Below are positions 44,229 through 53,328 of a stretch of 64,000 nt of DNA, in pieces; position 1 is the first letter of the stretch, and every line of letters starts with the position of its first letter. The notes beneath the pieces are model-generated. The model saw only the letters and a list, made by a program, of their open reading frames with translations. It was not told the DNA's origin and did not search any database. Source of the stretch: ZC4RG35 sp964571765 (GTDB taxonomy: Bacteria; Actinomycetota; Acidimicrobiia; Spongiisociales; ZC4RG35); NCBI GenBank assembly GCA_964571765.1, contig CAZNDH010000009.1, forward strand, positions 6,127-70,126, in the 5' to 3' direction. The translations under genes and the position numbers were made by a program.

Positions 44229-45311
44229 TCAGGGTGCGTGGCTGGGTGGTCGGCGGAAGCGAATGCGTCCGTGGACCGCATGGCGGTAGATGGTGTATCG
44301 CCACTGGTGGACGACCACGTGGTGATGGAACCAGCACAACAAGATGAGGTCTTCGAGATTGGTTTCCCCCCCTTGAGCCCATGGAGTCAAGTGGTGGGCT
44401 TGGAGCCGGTTCCTCGAACTGCAACCGTCGGCGGCGCATCTACCGCCGTACTTGTGGAGTAACGCTCTGGTCTGGGCTGGGGTGGCGGTCCGGTATCTGC
44501 GTCCGTACCGCAGGTATTCGCCCCGGCCGTTGATCCCGAACACTCCCACCCCCGAATCACAGAGGATCGCTTCGAGTGCTTGGCGCCCGAGTTTCGGTCC
44601 GGATACGAGCATCACCCCGGCCCGGCCGTCAGTGGCGGCGGCTTCTCCGGTGTCGACGAACACCGAGACCTCAGATGCCGGGGCGGCATCTCCCATGCAG
44701 AGTTGGGCCAGGGCTGTGGCTTTGCGCCATCCCGAATCGACCCTCATGTCTTCTGGGACAGGGAGAGCATCAGCGGCATCGGACAGGGCCTTGTCCACGA
44801 TGGCACCGGAATACCCGTCGAGCCCACCCCACAACTTCCACCGCGACTCGTCCAGCGAAGGTTGGATCACCAGAAACCGATCCTGTTCGATCCGGTGCTC
44901 GCCCTCAGCGGTCAACCGGACCCGACGAGCAGCCTCACGGAGGACACCGGCGACATCCCACTCATAGCCGAGACCTATGTCATCCTCGATCTTGGAGAGA
45001 GCTTCCACCCGGCGGAACGACATGCCATCGGAGAGTCCTTCCCGCAGATCCGTTCGGGACTGGGTGCGGCGCATGGTCCGGACCAGAGAACGGGCATCGT
45101 CCAGAGTGGTGTCCAAGACCAGGCTCACCCACTGAGCCAAGGTGCGGCAGCCATCTCCGGTGTGCACCTGACGACGATCCAACTCGTCCAACACCCCCAA
45201 CTCGGTGGCCCGCAACCCCGAAATCTCCTGCTCCACCGACAACAACTGCTGCTGGAGACTGTCAGTAGAGACCCGACCGATGGTGTTCTCCCACTCCATA
45301 CCGTCGAACAT
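44229..45311 (-). CDS. DUF222 domain HNH endonuclease-like protein
   Basis: 360 residues. DUF222 covers most of the chain. The C-terminus carries a zinc HNH fold: CAADGC, then LQAHHLTPWAQGGETNLEDL and LCWFHHHVVVH. These proteins are numerous in actinobacteria; many copies look mobile, and their targets are unknown. Start chosen at the ATG at 45311, with GGGGGGA four bases ahead; the frame continues 21 codons further up. It is part of the insert between ruvC and yebC. Confidence 0.88.
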   Translation of the reverse strand: MFDGMEWENTIGRVSTDSLQQQLLSVEQEISGLRATELGVLDELDRRQVHTGDGCRTLAQWVSLVLDTTLDDARSLVRTMRRTQSRTDLREGLSDGMSFRRVEALSKIEDDIGLGYEWDVAGVLREAARRVRLTAEGEHRIEQDRFLVIQPSLDESRWKLWGGLDGYSGAIVDKALSDAADALPVPEDMRVDSGWRKATALAQLCMGDAAPASEVSVFVDTGEAAATDGRAGVMLVSGPKLGRQALEAILCDSGVGVFGINGRGEYLRYGRRYRTATPAQTRALLHKYGGRCAADGCSSRNRLQAHHLTPWAQGGETNLEDLILLCWFHHHVVVHQWRYTIYRHAVHGRIRFRRPPSHAP

Positions 45312-45377
45312 ACGTTCCCCCCATGACAAGTTCAAGAGGGTTGCGGGCGGATCAGGAAAGAAAACCGGCATCAACTC

Positions 45378-45992
45378 TCAGCTCAACAGGACCGCCACCG
45401 CCAGACCGAGGATCAGCAAGTAGCCGGCTATCGAGACAATCACCCGGGCGCGGTTTGTCAGGCGCGCCCCGGCAGACGCCCCCAGCCAGGCAATCAGCGT
45501 CTGCCACGACAGCGAAGCCAGCCCCGCCCCGGCCACGAATCGGGCGCCCTGTCCAGGGGTCATCCCGCTCGCTACTCCGAGCCCGACCACCACGGCGGCG
45601 AAGTAGATCACCGTCGCCGGGTTGACCAGGGTCAAACCCAGGAACCGGGTATATGTCGAAGCCAGGTCACGTCCCTTGGGAGCTTCCTCCCGGCTCACCT
45701 CGGCTACCGGCCCACGGGACCGCCACAGGCCGTGAAGTGCGATCACACCCAGGAGCAAGCCGCTGACCACCCGTAACGGGTGCCGTGCCTCGGAGACCAG
45801 TCCGACGATGGTGGCGCCGCCGATCACCGCCACCGTTGCATAGATCAGATCGGCGCTGGCCGCTCCGGCACCGGCTGCCAACGCCGGCCGGAACCCACGT
45901 CTGATCCCGGTCTCGATGATGAGCAAGGCAATCGCTCCCACCGGGATGGCGATGCCATAACCGGCGAGCACCCCGGTGAGGAACGGGTCCAC
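45378..45992 (-). CDS. LysE/RhtB-family exporter
   Basis: 204 residues, about six membrane helices. The N-terminus FLTGVLAGYGIAIPVGAIALL and the central TRFLGLTLVNPATVIYFAAV match the LysE family, which exports amino acids or related small molecules. The substrate is not predictable. Lies between the HNH gene and a small membrane protein in the patch splitting ruvC from yebC. Confidence 0.85.
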   Translation of the reverse strand: MDPFLTGVLAGYGIAIPVGAIALLIIETGIRRGFRPALAAGAGAASADLIYATVAVIGGATIVGLVSEARHPLRVVSGLLLGVIALHGLWRSRGPVAEVSREEAPKGRDLASTYTRFLGLTLVNPATVIYFAAVVVGLGVASGMTPGQGARFVAGAGLASLSWQTLIAWLGASAGARLTNRARVIVSIAGYLLILGLAVAVLLS

Positions 45993-46045
45993 CTGGACAA
46001 TTTACGACCGGGCTCTCCGGTCTCCCGGCACATCGAGACCTGTGA

Positions 46046-46348
46046 TCAGCTCTTTCCGGCCGATGGGACCTCTCGCTCGGCACGCGACGGCCGGTCACTC
46101 GACCAGACGTGGACCAGGAGGAGCACGATGCCCGACAGCGCCGAGACTCCGAGAAGGAGCCACATGGTCTCGTTCTCAGGCGTCGGCGGAGGCTCCTCCA
46201 CCGGGTCGGTGATGACCGGGGGGGCCGGGGGCACGGTCGACTCTGCAGACGCCTGGTCGGGAAGGGTGGGGGCAGTCTCCGGGCCGGGGACGGCGACCGG
46301 CAGTGCCACTACCAGGACCACCAGGAGAAATGCCCGGCGCAAGGCCAC
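46046..46348 (-). CDS. small proline-rich membrane protein, unknown function
   Basis: 100 residues. An N-terminal signal-like helix (ALRRAFLLVVLVVALPVAV), a Pro/Glu/Thr-rich stretch of about 35 residues, one membrane helix (MWLLLGVSALSGIVLLLVHV), then a short charged tail. It would place the proline-rich part outside the cell. I do not recognise a family. 91 non-coding bases separate it from yebC. Confidence 0.6.
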   Translation of the reverse strand: MALRRAFLLVVLVVALPVAVPGPETAPTLPDQASAESTVPPAPPVITDPVEEPPPTPENETMWLLLGVSALSGIVLLLVHVWSSDRPSRAEREVPSAGKS

Positions 46349-46439
46349 CTCCTTCGACGGACCAAACGGTTCAACGACGCTACCGCGGCGCCGGTTCCAC
46401 GGGGTCTACCCCCGGGATGTCGAGGAGAAACCCGCACCC

Positions 46440-47189
46440 TCAGGTCTCAGTGAGGACTCTCTCCATCACCTCGTCCTCGATGTCGTAGTTTGAGAAGACC
46501 GCCTGGACGTCGTCGAGGTCGTCGAGGGCGTCGATGAGGCGGAGGAGCTTCCGTGCCCCCCCCTCCCCCACCGGGACCCAGTTGGAGGGGCGCTGGGTGA
46601 TGTCGGCCGACACGATCCCAATCCCCGCAGCCTCCAACGCCGTCCGGACCCCGCCCAGGTCGGAGGGCTCGGTGACCACCTCGTAGGTGCCGTCACCGTT
46701 GTCTTCGATGTCCTCGGCGCCGGCATCGAGTGCGGTGAGCATCACCCCCTCTTCGGAGCCCTCGGCGACGATCAAGCCCTTCTGGGAGAAGAGGTACCCC
46801 ACCGAACCGGGCTCACCCAGGTTGCCGTTGTGCCTGGTGAACGTGGAGCGGACGTCTGATGCCGCTCGGTTACGGTTGTCGGTGAGGATCTGAACGTAGA
46901 GGGCAACCCCGCCTGGCCCGTAACCCTCGTACCAGATCTCCTCATAGGTGGCGCCGGCCACTTCCCCTGTGCCTCGCTTGATTGCCCGTTCGATGTTGTC
47001 GTTGGGCATCGAGGCCGCCTTCGCCTTGAAGACCGCCGTGGCCAGCGTCGGGTTGAAGTCCGGATTTCCACCACCCTCGCGAGCTGCGATCTCGATCGCC
47101 TTGGCCAACTTCCCGAACAGCTTGCCCCTGGCCGCGTCCTGGCGGCCCTTGCGATGCTTGATGTTTGCCCACTTGGAATGGCCTGCCAT
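46440..47189 (-). CDS. yebC: YebC/PmpR-family transcriptional regulator / translation factor
   Basis: 249 residues. Opens MAGHSKWANIKHRKGRQDAA, with FNPTLATAVFKAKAASMPND, both diagnostic. The family was first described as DNA-binding regulators; recent work links it to translation of proline-rich stretches. Follows pdxT by six bases. Confidence 0.96.
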   Translation of the reverse strand: MAGHSKWANIKHRKGRQDAARGKLFGKLAKAIEIAAREGGGNPDFNPTLATAVFKAKAASMPNDNIERAIKRGTGEVAGATYEEIWYEGYGPGGVALYVQILTDNRNRAASDVRSTFTRHNGNLGEPGSVGYLFSQKGLIVAEGSEEGVMLTALDAGAEDIEDNGDGTYEVVTEPSDLGGVRTALEAAGIGIVSADITQRPSNWVPVGEGGARKLLRLIDALDDLDDVQAVFSNYDIEDEVMERVLTET

Positions 47190-47195
47190 GACGCC

Positions 47196-47759
47196 TCAGA
47201 CCATCTCGACCAGCATTCGGTGGATGCGGCCGTCGCCGGTGAGCTCGGGATGGAATGAGGTGGCCAGGATGCTCCCTTGACGAACCATCACCGGATGGTC
47301 GTCGATGGCGGCGAGCACCTCTACCTCGGCTCCCACCTTCTCGATCCAGGGCGCCCGGATGAACACTGCGGGGAAGGGCGAGTCGAGCCCGGCCACCTCG
47401 ATGTCGGCCTCGAACGACTCGTTCTGGCGCCCGAAGGCGTTGCGACGCACCATCACGTCCAGGACACCGATCAGGGGCTGTTCGCCTTCGGTTACCGCCC
47501 CAGCGAGGAGGATCATGCCGGCACAGGTCCCGTAGACCGGCATCCCGCCGGTGATGGCGGCGCGCAGTGGGTCCAACATCCCGAATCGGACCGCCATCTT
47601 CCCGATGGTCGTGGACTCGCCACCGGGGATCACCAATGCATCGACCTCGGCCAGAGCAGCGGGGGTCTTAATCGACACTGTCTCCACCCCGATCGAGCCG
47701 AGGAGTCTCAGATGCTCCCGGACGTCGCCCTGAAGCGCCAGGACGCCAACCCGGCTCAC
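47196..47759 (-). CDS. pdxT: pyridoxal 5'-phosphate synthase glutaminase subunit
   Basis: 187 residues. Class I glutaminase: GVLALQGDVREHL, IPGGESTTIGKM, nucleophile Cys in TCAGMILLA, and His/Glu in TSFHPELTGD. Supplies ammonia to PdxS for PLP formation. One base separates its start from the pdxS stop. Confidence 0.97.
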   Translation of the reverse strand: MSRVGVLALQGDVREHLRLLGSIGVETVSIKTPAALAEVDALVIPGGESTTIGKMAVRFGMLDPLRAAITGGMPVYGTCAGMILLAGAVTEGEQPLIGVLDVMVRRNAFGRQNESFEADIEVAGLDSPFPAVFIRAPWIEKVGAEVEVLAAIDDHPVMVRQGSILATSFHPELTGDGRIHRMLVEMV

Positions 47760-47760
47760 G

Positions 47761-48645
47761 TCACCAGCCTCGTCCGGCCAACTTCTCCGAGTCGTCCAAC
47801 GTCGAGATCTCGAGACCGGGCATGGCCTCGCCCAACCCCCGGGACACCTTGGCCACCACTTCGGGATCGCTCCAGAAGGTGGTCGCCTCGACGATCGCCC
47901 GGGCGTAGCCCTCGGGGTCGGAGCTCTTGAAGATCCCCGACCCGACGAACACCCCGTCGACTCCCAGCCCCATCATCAGTGCGGCATCGGCCGGGGTGGC
48001 GATGCCACCGGCGGCGAAGTTGACCACGGGGAGCCTGCCGGTGGCGGCGACCTCCTTGACCAGTTCATACGGTGCGGCCAGATCACGTGCGGCACTCATC
48101 AGTTGGTCGTCGCCCAGGGTGGTCAGCATCCGGATCTCGTTGGTGACGGTGCGCATGTGGCGTACCGCCTCGACGACGTTGCCGGTGCCGGCTTCCCCCT
48201 TGGTGCGGATCATGGCGGCGCCCTCACCGATACGCCGGAGGGCTTCTCCGAGGTTGCGGGCACCGCAAACGAAGGGAGTGGTGAAAGCCCACTTGTCGAC
48301 GTGGTGCTCCTCGTCGGCCGGCGTGAGCACCTCCGACTCGTCGATGTAATCGACGCCTAGCGCCTGAAGGACCAGGGCCTCAGCGAAATGGCCGATGCGG
48401 CACTTGGCCATCACCGGGATGCTCACCGTGGCCTGGATCTCCTCGATCTTGGTCGGGTCAGACATGCGGGCAACTCCGCCGTGCTTGCGGATGTCGGCGG
48501 GAACCCGCTCCAGGGCCATTACTGCGACTGCACCCGCCTCCTCGGCGATGCGCGCCTCGGCGGCGGTGACCACGTCCATGATCACCCCGCCCTTGAGCAT
48601 CTCGGCCAGTCCTCGTTTCACCCGGTCGGTTCCGGTCTCCACCAA
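47761..48645 (-). CDS. pdxS: pyridoxal 5'-phosphate synthase lyase subunit
   Basis: 294 residues. Builds PLP from ribose 5-phosphate, glyceraldehyde 3-phosphate and ammonia. Motifs are RVKRGLAEMLKGGVIMDVV, ERVPADIRKHGGVARMSDP, KCRIGHFAEA with a catalytic Lys, and RTKGEAGTGN. I take the TTG at 48645, seven bases after AGGAG; the next codon GTG is an alternative. Frame extension further up overlaps the promoter. Confidence 0.95.
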   Translation of the reverse strand: MVETGTDRVKRGLAEMLKGGVIMDVVTAAEARIAEEAGAVAVMALERVPADIRKHGGVARMSDPTKIEEIQATVSIPVMAKCRIGHFAEALVLQALGVDYIDESEVLTPADEEHHVDKWAFTTPFVCGARNLGEALRRIGEGAAMIRTKGEAGTGNVVEAVRHMRTVTNEIRMLTTLGDDQLMSAARDLAAPYELVKEVAATGRLPVVNFAAGGIATPADAALMMGLGVDGVFVGSGIFKSSDPEGYARAIVEATTFWSDPEVVAKVSRGLGEAMPGLEISTLDDSEKLAGRGW

Positions 48646-48673
48646 ATCACATCTCCTGATGGGGTTACACCCG

Positions 48674-48679
48674 ATTGTA
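48674..48679 (-). promoter_or_regulatory. probable -10 element for pdxS-pdxT
   Basis: TACAAT (five of six with TATAAT) lies in the 54-base gap between pimA and pdxS, about 30 bases before the pdxS start, leaving a short leader with AGGAG. No good -35 is seen. Suggests that pdxST can be transcribed apart from the lipid genes. Confidence 0.4.
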
Positions 48680-48699
48680 CTGCGGAGGCTGAAACGCAC

Positions 48700-49734
48700 C
48701 TAGGTGAGGGCGTCGTGGTAGGCCTGGCGGTACTCGTCAACGACCACCGCCCAGTCGAAGCGGCTCACCACCTGCCGAGCGCGCTGGCCCATCTCCTCGG
48801 CAAGCCCTGGCTCGACGAGAAGGGAGGTGATCGCTTCGGCCAGGGAGTCACGGTCACCGGCACGGACGATCCGGGCGACACTCCCGACAACGTCTCGAAA
48901 AGCTCTCAGATCGGAGCAGACCACGGCGCATCCGGCGGCCATCGCCTCGGCGATCACGATCCCGAAGCTCTCCCCACCGATGTTGGGGGCCACGTAGACC
49001 ATGCTGGAGGCGAGGACCCGCTTCTTTTCGTCGCCCCCCACCCGTCCCAGGTACTCGACTCCCGGTATCTGCTCGGATCGGCTGGCTCCCATCACCTTCA
49101 GCTCGGCCTGAGGCACCGCTGCCCGGACAAGGGGCCAGGCCTCGAGGAGCACGTCGAGGCCCTTACGCGGCTCATCCCGACCAAGGAAGCACACTCGAAG
49201 GGCCACCCTGTCGACGGGGGGACGGTAGGCGGCGACGTCGATGGCGTTGGGGATCACCCGTACATCTCCCCACGACCCGGGGATGGCGGCAGCGGCGGTG
49301 GCGCTTACTGCCGTGAGCACCCTCTGTCGCATCCGGGACCCGAGCCCGGGAGCCCTCCGATACATAGCGGTGGCCCATCGCGGGGGATCGGCGTGGAAGG
49401 TGGCCACAACTGGCCGGTCGACACCAAGGGCGGCCCACCCCACCAGGGGCACCAGAGGCTCGTGGATGTGGACCACGTCGACCTCGGTCAGGGCCGAGCG
49501 GGTCCTTCTCCACGATCCGGGGGCCAAGGTGACTGGGGCTATCGACCGGTTTACCGTGACACGCAGGGAACGGCCCACGAACATTCGGCCAGGGTCGTTG
49601 TCGACGTCTCTCCCCGCCCCCACCAGGATCACCTCATCCCCGGTTCGGCGCAACATGGCGGCCAGCTCCAGGGTCAGCTGCTGAACCCCTCCAGGCGCGG
49701 TGAGGTCATACGGGCAGACGACGCCCACCCTCAT
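48700..49734 (-). CDS. pimA: phosphatidylinositol alpha-mannosyltransferase
   Basis: 344 residues, GT-B fold, GT4 family. N-terminal VCPYDLTAPGGVQQLTLELA, HIHEPLVP, and the C-terminal nucleotide-sugar motif ESFGIVIAEAMAAG (EX7E). PimA puts the first mannose on phosphatidylinositol at the inner membrane face. The call rests on the pgsA-acyltransferase-pimA order seen in mycobacteria. Confidence 0.9.
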   Translation of the reverse strand: MRVGVVCPYDLTAPGGVQQLTLELAAMLRRTGDEVILVGAGRDVDNDPGRMFVGRSLRVTVNRSIAPVTLAPGSWRRTRSALTEVDVVHIHEPLVPLVGWAALGVDRPVVATFHADPPRWATAMYRRAPGLGSRMRQRVLTAVSATAAAAIPGSWGDVRVIPNAIDVAAYRPPVDRVALRVCFLGRDEPRKGLDVLLEAWPLVRAAVPQAELKVMGASRSEQIPGVEYLGRVGGDEKKRVLASSMVYVAPNIGGESFGIVIAEAMAAGCAVVCSDLRAFRDVVGSVARIVRAGDRDSLAEAITSLLVEPGLAEEMGQRARQVVSRFDWAVVVDEYRQAYHDALT

Positions 49735-49738
49735 CGGG

Positions 49739-50611
49739 TCACCGGTCCGATGGCCAGTTGGGCACCACCATGTGCCATTGGCTGGGTGCCTCGAGGATCA
49801 GCTTCTCCATTTCGGCGGCGAGTGTCTGGGTCATCAGGCGGACTCGCTCCGCTCGGGAGCCGGCCTGGGGTATCGGGACCTCGGGCCGGACAACTACCCG
49901 ATGGCCGTCGTCTCTGAAGTAACACCCCACCGGCAACAGGGGTGCCCCGGTCTTGAGCGAGAGGGTCGCCGGGCCGGCGGGGAGGGTGGTTGCCTCCCCG
50001 AAGAACTCGACCTCCACACCCCTACCCTTGAGGTCCCGGTCGGCGAGGAGAGCCACAGCCTTGTTGGACTGCAGCGCCCCCTCCAACCTCCGCATCACCT
50101 CGATGCCCCCTGTGGCAAGCACGATCTCGATCCCGAACTTCGCCCTCATCCGGGTGAACCAGGTCGTGATCCGCCGGTTGGGCAGACTCTCGGCCACGGC
50201 GACCACGGGGACGCCCTGACCAACGGCGACAGGTGCGGCCGCCTCCCAGTTCCCCATATGGGGCAGCCCGATGATCATCCCCGTACCCTGGTCACGAGCC
50301 TGGAGAATCCTCTCCAGACCTTCGACCTCGGTCTTGTCCAGGAAACCGGCGACCCGGTGCTCTCGGGCCCAAAGGGCCTCCGCCCAATAGCGACCGTAGG
50401 ACTGCATCACCGCCAGGGACGCTTCCTCAGCCTGCGAAGGGTCGCCGAGGACCCGACCCATGTTGCGGCGCGCCAGGTCCCGGCGGCGACGGTCGAAGCG
50501 GTGCCACACCCGACCGGCATACCAGCCGAGGCGGCGGGCTGCCGCACCGGGAAGCAAGCCAACCAGACCCACGCCAAGCCGGAGGCCCAGGTAGGCGAGC
50601 AGTCCTTTCAC
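49739..50611 (-). CDS. PatA-like phosphatidylinositol mannoside acyltransferase
   Basis: 290 residues, LpxL/HtrB acyltransferase family. HMGNWE gives the HX4E catalytic pair; LADRDLKGRGVEVEFFG is the second conserved block. In mycobacteria PatA acylates the mannose of PIM1. The GTG at 50611 overlaps the pgsA stop (GTGA). Frame extension upstream into pgsA has no family features. Confidence 0.88.
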   Translation of the reverse strand: MKGLLAYLGLRLGVGLVGLLPGAAARRLGWYAGRVWHRFDRRRRDLARRNMGRVLGDPSQAEEASLAVMQSYGRYWAEALWAREHRVAGFLDKTEVEGLERILQARDQGTGMIIGLPHMGNWEAAAPVAVGQGVPVVAVAESLPNRRITTWFTRMRAKFGIEIVLATGGIEVMRRLEGALQSNKAVALLADRDLKGRGVEVEFFGEATTLPAGPATLSLKTGAPLLPVGCYFRDDGHRVVVRPEVPIPQAGSRAERVRLMTQTLAAEMEKLILEAPSQWHMVVPNWPSDR

Positions 50612-51168
50612 CGGATGGAACGGTAGGTCTTCCAGAACCTGGTGACGGCGGTCAACCACACCAGGATCACGAAGACCCACAGCATCGGCTCGACGACGCC
50701 GAGGATGAGGCCCAGGCAGAAGAGGATGATCCGCTCAGCTCGCCCCATGAGCCCACCACGGCCGTCGACACCCTGTGCGTCTGCCCGGGCTCGCATGTAG
50801 GGAACCAGCATTGCCCCACCCAAGGAGAGGACGATGAGGAGGAGTACCCTGGGTTGTCCGGCGCTGGCTACCGCCAATGCCCCGAAGGCGGCGATCTCTC
50901 CGAGACGATCGAAGCCGGCGTCGAGGAATGCACCCCGGTTGGTGACGCTGTCGCTCGCCCGGGCCACCGCTCCGTCGAGGCCGTCGAGCAGCGATCCGAA
51001 GAGGACCACCGCCGCACCCAAAGCGAGGCGCTCGGCGGCAATCAGTACCGCTCCCGCAATTACCACCAGCAGGCCGAAAACCGTCATCGCGGTCGCCGTC
51101 ATCCCGATCCTGGCCAGGGCCCTCCCCACCGGCTCGATGAATCGGGTCACTCGGGGCCTGACCCGCAT
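50608..51168 (-). CDS. pgsA: CDP-alcohol phosphatidyltransferase, probable phosphatidylinositol-phosphate synthase
   Basis: 186 residues, about six helices. Full CDP-alcohol signature: DGLDGAVARASD followed by GAFLDAGFDRLGE (DG-xx-AR-x8-G-x3-D-x3-D). In this context the acceptor is likely inositol 1-phosphate, the head-group for PimA. Start ATG 51168; a GTG three codons earlier is possible. Divergent from the EF-G-like gene across about 88 bases. Confidence 0.88.
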   Translation of the reverse strand: MRVRPRVTRFIEPVGRALARIGMTATAMTVFGLLVVIAGAVLIAAERLALGAAVVLFGSLLDGLDGAVARASDSVTNRGAFLDAGFDRLGEIAAFGALAVASAGQPRVLLLIVLSLGGAMLVPYMRARADAQGVDGRGGLMGRAERIILFCLGLILGVVEPMLWVFVILVWLTAVTRFWKTYRSIR

Positions 51169-51256
51169 GTCGATCACGGGGGCAAAGTAGCACCGGCCCC
51201 GGAACCATGACTGCATCCAGGGTTTAGGATCGAGCTTGATTCCACGAGGAGGTCAT

Positions 51257-53311
51257 GTGGTCCCCGAGAAAGTCCGCAACGTCGTCTTGGTCGGCCATGG
51301 CGGGAGTGGCAAGACCACTCTTGCCGAGGCGATGCTGTTCGTGGGGGGCGCCACCAACCGCATGGGCTCGGTCGAGTCGGGTACGACGACCTTCGACCAC
51401 TCACCCGAGGAGATCGGTCGCAACATCTCCTTGAGCCTGGCAGTGGCCACGGTGGAGTGGAATGGCCACCGGATCAACATCATCGACACCCCCGGGTCGT
51501 CGGACTTCGTCGGCGACGCCCGGTCTGCCCTCCGCGCCGCCGACCTTGCCCTGTTCTGCGTCTCCGCGGTCGACGGAATCGAGGTGCAGACCGAACAGCT
51601 GTGGAAGGCTGCAGGCGACGAGGGCATCCCCCGAGCAGTGGTGATCACCAAGCTCGACCGGGAGCGTGCCTCCTACCCGCGGACCCTCGACGAGCTCCGC
51701 AACGCTTTCGGCAAGCAGATAGCCCCCATCCAGGTCCCCATCGGGGAGGAGGCCGCTCTGCGGGGCTTGGTTCGGGTGGCTACCGAGCGGGCGTACGAGT
51801 ATCCCTCCGGGGCCAAGACAGGGTCGCAGATCGACCTTCCCGCCGAGGTGGCCGATCTGGTCCACGAGGCTCACACCGGGCTCATCGAGACCGTCGTGGA
51901 GACCGACGACGCCATGATGGAGGCCTACTTCGAAGGGACCGAGCCCAGCCGGGACCAGATCGTGTCCACGGTCCATTCCGGGATCGTCGCTGGGGGGATC
52001 CACCCGGTGCTGGTCACCTCGGCCCCGAAGCTGGTGGGTATCGACACGCTGTTCGAGTTCATCGTCGACTACGGGCCCAACCCACTGGAACGCACCTTCC
52101 CCGCACTCTCCGCCGGCGACGTGATCACCCCGAGCGCCGAAGGGCCCCTGGTCGCATACGTGTTCAAGACGGTGTCCGACCCCTTTGTCGGTCGAGTCTC
52201 GATGTTCCGCATCTTCACCGGAACCGCCCGGGCCGACCAGGACCTGGAGCTTGCTCGCGGGGGAAAGGTCCGGCTCCACAGCCTGTTCAAGCTGCAGGGC
52301 AAGGAGCATCGCGATGTCGCCGACCTCCCCGTGGGTGGGATTGGCGCGGTGGCCAAGATCGACGATCTCCGTTCCGGCGACACCCTTCGCACCCCGGGCG
52401 TCGACCTGGTGATCGAGCCGGTCGCCTACCCGCGGCCCGTGGCCGAGATCGCCATATTCCCCCACTCCCACCAGGACGAGGAGAAGCTGTCCACCGCCCT
52501 GCAGAGAATCGTCGAGGAGGACCCCACGGTCAGGGTGGAGCGGCGCTCCGGCACCGGCGAGACCATCCTCGCCGGTCTGGGTGACAGCCATCTCGAAGTG
52601 ACCCTGGAGCGGATCCACCGGATGTTCGGGGTGGAGATCGACTCGGAGTTACCCAAGGTCCCCTACCGGGAGAGCATCACCACCTCCGCAGAGGCTGAGG
52701 GAAAGCACAAGAAGCAGACCGGTGGCCGAGGCCAGTTCGGTGTTGCCTCGGTGCGTTTCGCCCCGCTTCCCCGTGGCAGCGGTTACGAGTTCATCGACTC
52801 GGTGAAGGGAGGTGCCATCCCCAGAGGATTCATTCCCGCGGTCGACAAAGGTGTCAGGGAGGCTCTGGAGCGGGGAATCATCGCCGGGTACCCGGTGATC
52901 GACATCTCCGCAGAGGTGTTCGACGGTAAGTATCACTCGGTCGACTCCGACGAGATGTCGTTTCGCATGGCGGGGATCCAGGCTTTCCGGGCGGCTGCCG
53001 ACAACTTGAAACCGGTACTCCTCGAGCCCGTGATGAAGGTGACGGTCACCGTCCCCGAGGATCATCTCGGCGACGTCATGGGCGACGTCAACGCTCGTCG
53101 GGGGCGGGTGCTGGGAATGGACGGTGACGGGACCCTCCGGCTGGTGCATGCCGAGGTGCCCATGGCCGAGATGCGCCAGTACGCTGCGGAGCTGCGATCA
53201 TTGACCTCCGGCCGCGGGACCTTCGAAGTCGAATTCGACCATTACGCCGAGGTGCCCCACAACGAGGCACAGCAGGTGATCGAGGCAGCCCGCGCCGCCC
53301 AGGAGAGTTGA
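51257..53311 (+). CDS. elongation factor G-like GTPase (EF-G2 type)
   Basis: 684 residues with all EF-G domains. G1 is GHGGSGKTTL and G3 DTPGSSDFVGD (usually DTPGHVDF). G4 reads TKLD rather than NKxD, a change typical of the second, non-canonical EF-G of actinobacteria. Domain IV shows GGRGQFGVASVRF and domain V is complete. The exact role of EF-G2 is unsettled. GAGGAGGT just ahead supports the GTG at 51257. A TAGGAT at about 51225 may be its -10 element. Confidence 0.85.
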   Translation: MVPEKVRNVVLVGHGGSGKTTLAEAMLFVGGATNRMGSVESGTTTFDHSPEEIGRNISLSLAVATVEWNGHRINIIDTPGSSDFVGDARSALRAADLALFCVSAVDGIEVQTEQLWKAAGDEGIPRAVVITKLDRERASYPRTLDELRNAFGKQIAPIQVPIGEEAALRGLVRVATERAYEYPSGAKTGSQIDLPAEVADLVHEAHTGLIETVVETDDAMMEAYFEGTEPSRDQIVSTVHSGIVAGGIHPVLVTSAPKLVGIDTLFEFIVDYGPNPLERTFPALSAGDVITPSAEGPLVAYVFKTVSDPFVGRVSMFRIFTGTARADQDLELARGGKVRLHSLFKLQGKEHRDVADLPVGGIGAVAKIDDLRSGDTLRTPGVDLVIEPVAYPRPVAEIAIFPHSHQDEEKLSTALQRIVEEDPTVRVERRSGTGETILAGLGDSHLEVTLERIHRMFGVEIDSELPKVPYRESITTSAEAEGKHKKQTGGRGQFGVASVRFAPLPRGSGYEFIDSVKGGAIPRGFIPAVDKGVREALERGIIAGYPVIDISAEVFDGKYHSVDSDEMSFRMAGIQAFRAAADNLKPVLLEPVMKVTVTVPEDHLGDVMGDVNARRGRVLGMDGDGTLRLVHAEVPMAEMRQYAAELRSLTSGRGTFEVEFDHYAEVPHNEAQQVIEAARAAQES

Positions 53312-53328
53312 CCAGGAAGGACCCAGCC

